A stretch of 64,000 bases of DNA from NCBI GenBank assembly GCA_022829145.1, contig CM040741.1:49880180-49944179 (forward strand), read 5' to 3'. The stretch is from Albula goreensis (Eukaryota; Chordata; Actinopteri; Albuliformes; Albulidae). A model generated the notes under the pieces. That model had not been told where the DNA came from. It saw only the letters and a program-made list of their open reading frames with translations, and made no database searches. Each line of letters begins with the position of its first letter. Position 1 is the first letter of the stretch. This document shows positions 53,114-63,930 of the stretch, piece after piece. The position numbers and the translations under genes were made by a program.

Positions 53114-53713
53114 ATGGGCTATGTTCATACTGCAGGCTTTCAGGACTGACTTTATGGACTATTTATACATCCACAGAATAATCAGCAGCACTCATATATT
53201 TCTACCGCTTTTTCTTAGAATCCTTTTGTATTTAGCTTTGAGACTCTTTATTTTCGTTGGAACTGCGGACACGTTCTGTGACTATGATTGGTCATTTCAC
53301 TTGAAATGATTTCAAACACATTTCCTAGTTTTAAATGAACTGAGATATCTCCCCAAATTGCGATTAAGTGTATAATTTCACTTTATTTCCACAGCTGGTT
53401 TTCATTTTTTCCTTGCCACCAGCATTAAGCACGAAGACTCCTTGGTGGTCACAGGCAAGAAAAAGAGCTGTGGTTGAGATACTTGTCACAGGTGAAGGAC
53501 ATTTTCTCATCACCATGGCAACACTAATTCCAATTTAAATTTTGAGATACAAGTTGCATGAAGGTTGCGTAGATTCAGATTTTTTTTTTCACATATTGAA
53601 GTAATGCAGTTCAGAACTAACAAACTGCATATTTTTTCTGCTCACACTTATTGTATGATTTTTTTCACATGTACGGGAAAAATCTGAATTTCAGCTGCAG
53701 TGTAAACATTGCC
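53114..53713. mobile_element. ~600-bp inverted-repeat element inserted in the Tc1 relic
   Basis: The left end reads GGCTATGTTCATACTGCAG (53,117-53,135). The right end, reverse-complemented, reads GGCAATGTTTACACTGCAG (53,713-53,695), with 16 of 19 matching. TTGGAGAC (53,106-53,113) and TTGGTGAC (53,714-53,721) flank it, a 7/8 match consistent with an 8-bp duplication of the hAT kind. The internal words (AGATTTTTTTTTTTCACATA, TGATTTTTTTCACATG, AAATCTGAATTTCAG) fit a fish non-autonomous family with TTCACACTGCAG-type ends. It has no transposase. The exact left boundary is uncertain by about three bases. Confidence 0.6.
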
Positions 53714-53721
53714 TTGGTGAC

Positions 53722-53800
53722 TGTAAGATGCAACCAAAATGTACAGTTTGGCTCTTGGATAGCCAGTGGTCACATCATTTTGTTAGCTTTTTTATTATCA
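53722..53800 (-). pseudogene. probable N-terminal remnant of the same Tc1-like transposase
   Basis: Immediately beyond the inserted element, GTAAGATGCAACCAAAATGT and following bases resemble the (minus-strand) sequence CCCAAGATGCAACC... that follows GTTTTGGAGACTTTCTGAC in fish Tc1 copies. The relic therefore appears to resume on the far side of the insertion. The match is short and poorly conserved. Confidence 0.3.
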
Positions 53801-54237
53801 CATGATGATATTTAAGGAATGATTTTGCATATGTGTTACCTCATATGTACACAGTACTCAAACAGTAACAGTACTATTTCTATACAAATGTGAAATTTTT
53901 AAGGTTCACACTATGTTGTTATAGTGGCCATTAGCATTTCAACAAAAATGTCCAGACATTGTGACATCACATAGTTTTACCAATGCTGTCATAACTAAAG
54001 GTCACTAAGAGATTTCAACAGAGATTTATATTAAAAAAATGTTGAGAACATCTTTGTCAGTCATTTTTGGAAAATATAAAAACTATGAGTGAATTACTAC
54101 AGGTCCTTGTGCCACTGATATAGACAGTTTTCCACCATAGGGGGCCATGGGGATAATACCTTACCGGTCCCTAGTGTAAATATTCTAATCATTCCTGAGC
54201 CAGCATCTTTGCCCTTGTGGTCCTATTGCCAAAGAGA
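53801..54237. other. gene-free stretch
   Basis: Nothing recognisable was seen. Confidence 0.5.
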
Positions 54238-54300
54238 AATAGCAAATGCAAAACAGGGCCAGGCTAGGTTAAGTATGTGGATGGGAGACATCCAAGGAAA
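54238..54300 (+). mobile_element. 5S-rRNA-like segment (SINE3-type or 5S pseudogene)
   Basis: ACAGGGCCAGGCTAGGTTAA followed by GTATGTGGATGGGAGACATC parallels the 3' half of vertebrate 5S rRNA (GCAGGGTCGGGCCTGGTTAG, TACTTGGATGGGAGACCGCC). It includes the internal-promoter box C string GGATGGGAGAC. The 5' half is not recognisable, and the segment has several changes, so it is not a working 5S gene. It may be the head of a 5S-derived SINE or the remains of a dispersed 5S copy. Confidence 0.5.
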
Positions 54301-54432
54301 ATCAATCCAATCAATCAGTTTAATCACTTTTACACCACAGCTGAATGTATGCAAACTGCACTTAAGTAAACTAAATTCAATATTTTCTCTTAGAATCGGA
54401 ATTGGTGTTATTTAAAAAAAAAATTTGAAAAA

Positions 54433-54632
54433 GGCCTCTGGGTGGTGCATGGAGTAAGGTTTAAGGTGCAGTTGTATGGTATTTGGGATTTCAAATCCCA
54501 ACTGAGTGATTATTGGCAGCCAGAGGTCAGCTGTAGCAAGGCGGCATTCTGCCTCAATCAGGGTAAAGTAGTGGGTAAGTCCATTAGACTCCTCAGTCTT
54601 CACACCTTAGCAACCTCTTCTGGCCAATTAGG
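54433..54632 (+). mobile_element. tRNA-derived SINE
   Basis: The element opens GGCCTCTGGGTGGTGCATGG AGTAAGG, a tRNA head with a degraded A box. A B box, GGGATTTCAAATCCC (54,485-54,499), follows. The body has the words AGCCAGAGGTC, TCTGCCTCAATCAGGGTAAA, GTGGGTAAGTCCA and CAACCTCTTCTGGCCAATTA, in the order seen in a common teleost SINE (..CTGCCTCGATTGGGGTGGC..GTGGGTAAGTCCACTGG..GGCCGGTTGGG). No tail repeat or flanking duplication was seen. Confidence 0.65.
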
Positions 54633-57600
54633 TAAATGTATGTTCATGAACTAAGTGACTCCAGATTCCTTGTATAGAAAAGGTGAATAAGTGTGAATAA
54701 TATTGAAGACTAGTCTCTATGAATTGAAGTAGTGACATGTGTGGCCATTTCCTCCAGAATCTGTTACTTCATAGTCTGTGTGGAAGGTTTACAGTTTACA
54801 GCTGGTCTGAGGTCAGTTTTTGGGGGTGGGCGGTACAATACAAATAGAATTTGCAAATACAAATGATCATCATATTGTGGAGAATGTTTTAACCAAAAAG
54901 ATTTTGTAGTGAAATGAACAGGAATATTTCCCATCCCAAGGGCACCAAGACGGTGTCCATGGTTGCTCTTCCTCTCTCTATCTGTGTGTGTGTGTGTGTT
55001 TGTGTGTGGATTTGTTCATCCCTTGGTCAAGTAGTGTTTCTCTAGGAACTTCATTCCCACAGTACAGGCACAGGCTTTCTAAATCAGTCAGTGTTTACCT
55101 CGTCCTTAGTGTGTGTGCGTATGACTGTGTGCGCCTATTCATTTATTTGAGTGTTTGCAGGGCAGTGGTCTACCACTCTGTCAAAGACCATGGCCATGAT
55201 TTGCATCCAGGCACCCACAGTAATAATGGATTAATGGATTGTAATGGACTATATTTATATAGTGCCTTTTATCTTTGGCCTGGGTCATTTGTGTAAAAAA
55301 GGAAAAAAAAAAATCTGGTATTTCCAGTTCACATTGCTTTGATCACATTGTGACCATAAAAAAGGTGAAAAAGAGTGAAGGTGGTCTTAATCTACATGAA
55401 CTCTACAACTAACATTCCCTGCAGCTCCATAACAAGGGCATTCTTCCCCTAAGTGCACTGTACACCACTTATTGGCATTTTCCAATTGAATTTGTTGACA
55501 TGTCAGTCACATATCTAGAGTGCTGGCTGAATGCTTTGACCCTGGCCATTGAACGTGTAAACATAATCTGCCAAGCGGCAGCTGAGGGCAGAGACCCCAG
55601 TCAAACCAAGCTAAGTAACATGACAAGCCTGGTGGGGGGCAGGGGGTGCGTGGCCAAAGGCATTGGCTGAGGGCATCAGTGCTCAGAGATCCGCTGATTA
55701 TTTGGACAGCTCTCTCCAGGACAGTGACGATTCATTATGTTGGTGGTTGCGCTGGAGAGAGCACAGCATTCCCATCAAAGCAGATACAACAGGCGTGCAC
55801 TTTCCAGAAACTATTTTCCTGCCTGTTTATTGGTCACTGATGATGGATGTTTATTTGCTAGATTCTCTTTCAAGGATTCTCATGTGAGCAGGGTAGGAAG
55901 AGCGTTGACAGTTGCGTGTGTTTTCCAAGATGCAAATGGAAATGTATCAGTGAACAGTGAGGGGAAACCCTGCTGTGAACTTCCTTCAGGTTCTCTTAAT
56001 TAAATATTAAACACTGTGCACGAGTCATACTTCATAGTGGGGTCGCACCAGCTGTTCTAGCCCTTCTAGAGGTCTCTACAGAAAACTTCATCTGTTCTTA
56101 CATGTCAGAGAGGAATACAACACAGATGAGATTCCCTTTTCATTTTTTTAGCATTTATTACAGGCTTAATAAACCAGCTGCCATGGTAGACAGAAGTTGC
56201 TTGTTGTTATTTCATTGCTACTATAGACTTCATCAAGGGATTGCAGGTTTGTTTTTGGCTCAGTGTGTACAGTCTTTGCATGGTTTTATCCATGTGACCA
56301 TGTGTGTTTTCAGTGGGTGCACAGCTCTCCTCCTACGGCACAAAGCCACAGGGTATCGGCTAAGTTAAAATATGCTACTGAGTGGGCGAACCATATTCTG
56401 CATCTTATGCTTTCTGCTGCATGTTATGTATCTGCCATGCAGAAAGATGCCATTGTCCAAGTCTGCTTATGTAGTATGCTGTTGTGGAGTTTGATATTGT
56501 CAGATTCTATTTGGGTTAAGTGGCCTATTTATGGGTGTAATGGAAGCCCCACACCTGGGAAATAAGCCTTCACTCTTCAGTTACAGTCGAGCTTTTACCA
56601 ATGCCTGTAATGATTTTGGTTTGTAATTCTCCTGCATATTAAATGTTCAAGACTACATCCTGACTCGTAGCATACATTTAGTGAACACAGATCACTGGAG
56701 CACAAGTGAGGTGGTCTAGTGATACTGTCATAAATGAGTCATCAGATTGTTCTGTATTTCATTTTATATATGCTTTTTTGGGGGACATGGACATATTCCA
56801 TATGTGTTTTTGCTTGTGTACATTCATGGACTATGTACAAGCATGTGTGTGAGTGTATATCTGAGAATGTAAGTATATGTGGATGTGCATATGTGTGGTG
56901 TGTGTGGTACATGTACATTTTATATTTAGAAATGTAGTATGTAGTATGTAGAGGAAACTGTACATTTTCTTTGTATAATTTAGTGAAAGCCATAGTCCTT
57001 ATCTAAATGTCTTCTTTTAAATCGCATTGTTTTATTTCTCTCAGTTTCTGCCTGCATCGTTAGGGCCTCCTCGGTGATAACAGCCTCAGTAGCCCAGGGA
57101 CATAATGGCCTTACTGTCAGTGTAACAGAACACTGGAGCTTTCAAGTGAAATATCAACGTGTCGTTCCATCAAGGAAGGGTACAGCTGACTCTGTAAAGA
57201 CTTTGGCAACCTCAGCAGTCTTTTGAATAAACGCTACCTCAAAGTGAGAGGATTTAAATGACTGGCTTTTAAATGAACTAACGTTGGATGAGTTATATAC
57301 CGTGAATGTATTTTACAGAAATAAAGAGAGAGGACTTTAATCGACCCCCCCCCCACCACCACCTCACAGGAGACTCCCATAGACAAAAAAACTACAGTGA
57401 TATTTCACATATCATATTTTATTGTGTTTGTGTGTATATTTATTTACTGCCTTACTCACATTCTGGAATGGCATAGAGTATCATCTGGCCTTGTGGATAT
57501 CCTATTTTTGTGTTTGGTTTGGATATGTATGTTCTATGATTTTTTGTTCTTGTTTTTGGTTGATGTGTTTAATAGAAATTGTTTAAGGAAAAGTTTTGTC

Positions 57601-57984
57601 TTGGGTGATTAAAAGGTAAGATTGTTTTGCTGTTGAAATGAACACCCTCTCTAGTAATCAATGTTGGTATATAAAGGCATGAGGTTTTTGTGGATTTTCA
57701 CCCTCTAAGAAGCAGGTATGTGAGTTGTGACACCCAATTTGAGATACAAACTGCCCAAGCTGTAGTGTGTAGTCATATATATTTTCCCCATGCTGCAGTA
57801 GAAAAATTAAGTTCAGGATGCAGCAGGGTGCATACAAAAAAGGGGTGAGATGCGTTTTATAATTATAAATCTATGGCTGATACATTTAACATTTACTTTG
57901 TTGAGGACGTGATTGGGAACTGTAACAAATAGACCAATTAAATCCTTTATTCCTATTCATGTTATAGAGGACTGAGAACTGAGC
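54633..57984. other. gene-free stretch
   Basis: No exon was recognised in this part of the putative intron. It holds a (GT)n run (54,983-55,008), an eroded fish-repeat trace TATATTTATATAGTGCCTTT (55,244-55,263), an A-rich run near 55,303 and a C10 run (57,345-57,354) leading into CCACCACCAC. Confidence 0.5.
54983..55008. repeat. short (GT)n microsatellite
   Basis: About twelve GT units with one TT interruption. Confidence 0.9.
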
Positions 57985-58660
57985 TAAGGGATTGATCACT
58001 GCTTGAAAAAAGCTACAAAGACTTAAGACAAATAAGTCACTTGGCCCAGATGGAATTTATCCAGGAGTACTCATTGAGCAAGGAAAGATTATTTATAAAC
58101 CAATGGATATTTTAAGCATTCTCTTAAAACTGGAGTAATACCTGATGATTGGAAAATGGTCACATTTTACCAATAAATAAGGGAGGGGACTACACTGACC
58201 CCAGAAATCACTAGCCTGTCAGTTTATCTTCCATCTCATGTGAAATACTGGTGTCTTTCATTAAGGACAAATTGAATCTATCCCATTTATCCCTTCAACA
58301 GTAGTATTTTAAGGGACAGCCAACATGTGCTCTACAAGTTTAGATCAAGCCTCGTGGACCTTTTTTGAGCAATCTACCTTTTAATTTGACTTGAACCATG
58401 GTTATGATGGTATATGTATGATATGCATGTATTTGAAAGCGTCCGACAAAGCAAATCGTGACAGGCTCCCAGTCAAAGTTAAATCACAGAGTTGATCCGA
58501 GGCCTGTCAGGATCTGTGTCGGGACCTTTGGTCTTTTTTACCTATGTAAAAGGTCTCCGATATGAAGGTAATTCACAAAATAGCTAACTCTGAGGATGAT
58601 ACCATAGACTTTTAGCAAACAGTTTTAAATAATCTATTAATTCAGAAACCTCAGAGATGG
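57985..58660 (+). pseudogene. LINE reverse-transcriptase relic (CR1/Rex1-like)
   Basis: This is a fragment of a non-LTR retrotransposon polymerase. Reverse-transcriptase blocks appear in the correct order, in shifting frames: KTNKSLGPDGIYPGVL (about 58,025-58,068; family NKSxGPDGIxPxVL), GVIPDDWKMV (58,133-58,162), RNH-stop-PVSLSSIS (58,203-58,235), RDSQHVLYKFRSSLVDL (58,312-58,362; family SQHGFxxGRSCLTNL), KASDKANRDRLP (58,437-58,472; family KAFDKVPHDRLL), SGSVSGPLVFFTYVKGL (58,517-58,567; family QGSVLGPLLFxIYVNDL) and EDDT (near 58,593; the YADDT catalytic box with its first Asp altered). Stops and frameshifts are numerous. The 5' portion and the 3' tail are absent. Confidence 0.75.
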
Positions 58661-58783
58661 CATTACTTTTTGTTTCGATTAGCATAAATCAACACCCTGA
58701 AATACTATATAAGGAGTTTGGAATTCCTTTTTTGGCAATGTAAAATTTTCTGAAATGGTGATTTAAGAATACAAAAAAATACT

Positions 58784-59108
58784 TTGTTCAGTAGTGTAAG
58801 TCGTGGAGCGTTGGGGCCGGGGAAAACCAAAGCCTGGAAACAAATAACTGTTGCAGTAAATTTAGTGTCAAAAGTTCCGCATACCTTGCAACAGGTTAAA
58901 AGAAAATGGTTTGACATGAAACTGAGGGCGAAGAAAAAAAATCAAGCCCACAACAGAAGCATGTCAGTCACAGGAGGAGGCCAAGTTGTCCACGATGGAT
59001 GAACTCATTGGCCAAATTATTGGGTAGTTGTCCCTGGATGGAATTACCGTGGAGGATGACAGTGATCTGTTTCCCTCATCTTGGGTCAGTCACCCTCCAA
59101 CTCTGAAG
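58784..59108 (+). pseudogene. Myb/SANT-like exon of a PIF/Harbinger-type element
   Basis: The frame at 58,784-59,002 reads MFSSVSRGALG...KAWKQITVAVNLVS...QVKRKWFDMKLRAKKK...MSVTGGGQ. It matches the trihelix Myb/SANT-like DNA-binding proteins that accompany Harbinger transposases and their domesticated relatives: W..I...VN.......T..EVK.KW.D.K...KK, followed by a TGGG linker. After GGG the frame shifts. The next frame continues the family pattern (ELIGQIIG, stop, LSLDGITVEDDSDLFPS) up to a consensus donor GAAG|GTAAGT at 59,108/59,109. One frameshift and one stop make it non-functional. The N-terminal helix is missing, probably lost or interrupted by the LINE relic just upstream. A host-gene pseudogene is possible but less likely given the Harbinger-like terminus downstream. 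Confidence 0.6.
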
Positions 59109-59771
59109 GTAAGTTTTTGTATTCCAGCCTTATCATTGCCATAAGTCCTGGGGGGCAGCTGCCCCCGGGCCCACGAGGGGAGGGGCATGGCAGGCCAAAG
59201 TGGTAATCACACATGCGATACATCATTGGGACTGTTACGCTCTCCCAAAATCAACTTAAAACGTATCTCAAGTAAAATAAATTGTTCAAATTAGAGCTAC
59301 TGTGTATTTAGGATCCTTTATAATAGTGTGCCCTTGTCTGCCTCTTCCACTTTGCAGTCCCTTTCCTTTTCAAACGCAAACTCTTAACATCATTTTACCT
59401 TGCATACAAATAATGACAACAATTGTAATATTTAGGTTTATTTTTGAAAGACAAGAGAAAATTAGGTCGCGAATTCCTACACAGTAAATTGTCCAATCAG
59501 CTGGCTATATTAGTCAAATAATAGAAGAATGTATGTTTATTAAATAAGAACGTAATACAAATGTAATGTATTATGACATTCCTATTCTCTATACAGCCGT
59601 GTTTTTTCAATTTATGCATACAATATGAACAGTTTAGAGCACTCATGAAATCTCTTTAGATCCTACAAACAAATGTACAAACTTTGATAATTGTTTGCGT
59701 AAATTTGTATTGTAAATTTATGAGCAATTTACAATACATTTTTTTCGGCCTGCATTGAATAAATGAGGCCC
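59109..59771 (+). mobile_element. probable remainder and right end of the Harbinger-type element
   Basis: The stretch ends GCATTGAATAAATGAGGCCC (59,752-59,771), which is the mirror of the GGGCCTCATTTAT-type terminus of many fish PIF/Harbinger elements. Before it lie AT-rich inverted words around 59,700-59,745 (TTGTATTGTAAATTTATGAG, CAATTTACAATAC). It also holds a perfect 16-bp GC palindrome at 59,151-59,166. No transposase DDE domain was recognised, and a left terminus was not found. Confidence 0.45.
59151..59166. repeat. 16-bp perfect GC palindrome
   Basis: GGGGGCAGCTGCCCCC is self-complementary and is followed by GGGCCCACGAGGGGAGGGG. It is markedly GC-rich compared with all surrounding DNA, and the surrounding words look like a repeat family fragment. 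Confidence 0.8.
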
Positions 59772-59868
59772 ATTGTGTTCACATGTGTCATTGAACTAGC
59801 TATGAGGTGGTAGTAACACATTTTTACATGAAATGAGAAAAGAGACAATAAAAACATTGCAGAGGCAT

Positions 59869-59900
59869 CTCAATGGTAGCACTGAGATGCTACCATTGAG
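59869..59900. repeat. 13-bp hairpin with an overlapping alternative hairpin
   Basis: CTCAATGGTAGCA (59,869-59,881) and TGCTACCATTGAG (59,888-59,900) pair perfectly over a 6-nt loop. The right arm can instead pair with the next copy downstream: ATGCTACC (59,887-59,894) with GGTAGCAT (59,902-59,909). The two folds are mutually exclusive. Confidence 0.75.
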
Positions 59901-59909
59901 TGGTAGCAT

Positions 59910-62900
59910 TTTTTGGCCACACTGAGACTTTATTGTATTTAAAATGATTACATTGGACAGATTAATTTATAAACCTTTTTCCTTGAGTTCCTGACCCTGC
60001 TGTAGACCCTGCTGTATGGGAAATGATGTGTCTATCCAGGCTGAATTACCTGTTTTTGTCTTTATGTATTCTTTTTTCTGTTTCTAACATCTTACTTAAT
60101 TTAGGCTCTGATGTGTAAACAAGGAGAGTTGTTATTGTGCAGTTCCCTCATTAGCAGCTTAGAAACCAGTATGTCTTTATTGGCATTAGCCTCATGTGTT
60201 TCCAAAGCTGTGAGATATCTGAAGCTAACCCAGCTCATATGGGCAATTTAAGCACAATAATATGGTGAACTAACTATCTTATGAGGAGCAATCACACAGT
60301 TGTGTAACTTTTTTTTAGCCTATTGCTCTGTAGTACAGTTCAGAAGATATTCAATTCTGAGCATAGTTTCCAGGGTGTAACATCTATTTTCTAAAAAAAA
60401 TTACATCAAGCCATCAGCTGTAGTCTTTGGGGTTTGCTCAAGTGCAGTTTACTAGTGGCGTTGGGAGGTGACTCATAGCGATGTGATTGTCAGTATTGAC
60501 CCCAACTAATTGTGTGAGGCTGGCTTGGTGTTCCACCCCCTGAAGCTAAAGTTTAGCATAGTATTTTAATTTTCTCAGTGTATTAGAATCTATTAGTCAC
60601 TGCAGATACATGTGTCATATTCTTCAGCAGTGGAATGTCCTGTTGAGGTGGCTCTTATCGAAAGGCAAAACAACAAAATTTATTGATATTTTATGATAAA
60701 CCTGGACTGAGAAGTCTGAAAGTACATTTTTGAAGGCATATTTTTTAAGAGGGTATGACATGATATGATTTCCAATTAAAGAAACAAGATCTGAGCTAAG
60801 CTGTAAATAGCATGTGTGGATAGCAAGTTCAGAACCGCAGTGCCTACAATTGGGGTAAGGTCCTAAACATCAGAAAACACAAATGGGTTCCATGGGTTAA
60901 GCACTGGTACAAGATAGATGTGGCAGCACAGCTGAGAGGCACACTTTTAGCCATAACTGACCTTGAAAGGCTGATATAAGATACAACTATCATTGCAGGC
61001 CAAGTATGTGGGCGATGTAGTTATGAAACATGCAATATAAAATGACAAAATGTTCCTATATGTTACTGTGAAACCATGTTTATATAAGCAACACATATCT
61101 GAGGCTCCTTTTAGATACTACTTGCTAACATGTGACCTGATGTGACAGTGGTTTTTTTGGCTGTTTGGACATGAATTCATTCTTGTAGAACATGTGCTTT
61201 GCAGCTAGGGTAGGGAGCAGCAATTGTACAAGTTTTCAGATGCTTCAATTTCTTTTTCGTGCAACCGTAAAAATGAAATGCAGATTCATTTAACATGTTT
61301 TTAACAGTGCGATCTGATGTGAGACTGTTGAGCAGGCAGCGAGGGAAAGTTGAATACCTTATGTTCTCCGACAAATGTCAGAAACGCCCACCTAAACTGC
61401 AGGATGTTTCATAAACAGATATCATGGAATCATTGGGACACCGTTAAAGTGGTAAAGTAATAGTTCTCAGTCATTTGGTATCTGCTATAGAAATTCAGCT
61501 TTTCCCACAACTGTCCCTAATTAAAATGCTATCATATTGTTTCAAGAGGATATTTAAATATTTTACATGAGCATTTGAGTTTAATGTATTTGAATCAAAC
61601 TGCACACAAACTGCAACCACTGAGGTCAATGAAAATACATACAGTATTTTTTTACATATCACATTATCCACCCCAACTACTTCCACAACCTACCAGTAGG
61701 TCATGACCATCAGTTGGGACCATCTGCCATATGTGAAATAACATTATTTCCATTGTAATGAGTCTTATAATCGTAGACATGTTACCTCACTGAAAATCAA
61801 CATTGAATAAATGATTTGATGTGGCTGTTTAGTGTACCATCATGCTTAATATCCTACAATGACTATACATTACATTCAGTGGCTTATTTCCTTACCTCAT
61901 GTCAACTCAAGTGATCAAAAAAATCCTCTTCAGTAAGAGTGTTAAAATCAAAATGCTTTACATTTTTGCTTCTTTTAAATTTGTATTGGTACAGCTGTAG
62001 GAGGCACCAAATGCAGAATAATATGAAGTATAAAGTTGGTGGGCGAGAGTGGAGAACTTTCTCTCAGCTTCTGTTCTGTTAGTGTGCAGTGTGCACAGAA
62101 TTTTTCCCTTCAGTACACACACAAAGGCAAGAGTCTGGCTGTAACCTTTATTTATCGCTGGATTGCTTGTGTTCCCTTAAAGTTATTTTATTCTTCTTAA
62201 CCTCATAGTTCTGAGATTTGCTCAAACTAAATCCCCCTTTTATTCTTAGAGAAGGAAATGTATGTGTATTTTTCCTGCATGTTACATCACACAGAGCTTT
62301 TTAGTGGTGACATTTCACAAAGAAGTTTCCACAGGAATATAAAAAAAATATATGAAGATATTACATAAATAATGTTATATAAATAATATTACGGACTGTG
62401 ATTCAGATACCATGTAACTGGCTACAGGTTAGCATGCTTCCTATTGTAGACCAATTCTTACATGCAATTGTCTCTTGGAATTAAGCTTTGATCTTTATAC
62501 TGGCAGAGTAACTGTACAAAATAACATTCTTTTCATTCATAATATGAAACAAAAACCTTTGATGAGTTAAGTATGGAAAACATGGGGAAATATGTATGTA
62601 TATTTACCTAGTTACTGAAATTAAACAGGCTAGCTAGCTAAATGGAATGAGTAGCCTAATCACAGTACAGGCACATAATAAGCATGAGTATATACACTGT
62701 AATTTTATTAATGTGACAATAAAGACTGGGCCAGCAGCATGTCTCTCTCATATTCACACTACCACTCTCCACCATTGTTGAGACACAAGACTGCAAGCTA
62801 GACACAAAGGCTACATATAGCAAACCATAAGATTTGATCATACAGTATTTCAAAATCACAGGTTTCTCTATAGTACTACATGCATTTTGGTGTCATTTGC

Positions 62901-63930
62901 AGTGAAGAAGAAACACTGTGTTACCTAGCTGCCACAAAATGTTGTTGGAACATTTTACAACAAAACATTTGTCATATACATTTTGAGGAAAGCAGTTTTG
63001 CTACCCAAAAATTACAACCTTCCAGCTATGCTGTAAATAGGTCACACTTTACACTTTTTTTTTTTCCTCGGGAAAATGTTTTAGCGACTGACATAATAAT
63101 AACAGCTCAATGTTGTCACAACTTCCCACAACCAAAAAAACATTAGAAAAAGGAATTTACATTATTTGGCTGATGCAGATATTATCCATGTCTGTCAGAG
63201 TTTTCTCCAAAATAATACATAGTCAACACAAAAATTACTGGACTTTCAATTAAACCAAAACTCAACCACCAAAGAATGGATGAAGGATGATTAATTGTCA
63301 TAATTTATATTTAACAACAAAGGTTAGTGGAGGATCAAACCAGGATGCAGGGAGACGTTCTGCCTGTCTTATGTTTAAAAAGACTCAAAGAAAATTATTT
63401 AAAAAAAAAAAAATTTGCATGGGATTTGTTTGCCAGTGTGGTGGCGTCATTCTGTGGGGTATGGTAGTAAGTCAATGAGCAGTAATTAGTTTCACTGTCT
63501 CAGGGATGTTTTAGTGAGTGTAACAAGCGGAAATAAGAATTACTTGAGAGGGGATTTAATGTGTGTCCAGGGAATTTGTTACCACAACGGATTACTTTCC
63601 ATTAACCTTTTCCAGAACATTCCCTCAAATAGGTCTGTAGAGGCATATGAGTAGTGGCTGCATTGATATATACTGTAGGAGAATTAGCTGGGGAGCAGTC
63701 TGCAGCTATGCTTTGAAGCGGGTTAAACATACCATTGAGACCATTGTTTGGCTAAATTGATGACTCCATAAATCGCTGTGCATGCTTGATTGCTTGCCTC
63801 ATGCACATGCTTTCCTTGTGTGTGTGTGTGCATGTTATGTGTAAAACATAGGAGTCTGGAGAGCAGGACTTGCGTGTGTTTTTTTTCTTTTCACCTTAAA
63901 TCAGTTCAGACCCCAGAAACCAGGTGGGAA
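59910..63930. other. gene-free stretch
   Basis: No exon, RNA gene or clear transposon was recognised. Short homopolymer runs lie near 63,058 and 63,401, and a short GT run near 63,817. Confidence 0.5.

Noticed and set aside
52893..53309. 138-codon + strand frame
   Set aside because: It is antisense to the Tc1-like transposase relic and runs into the inserted inverted-repeat element, so it is a shadow frame.
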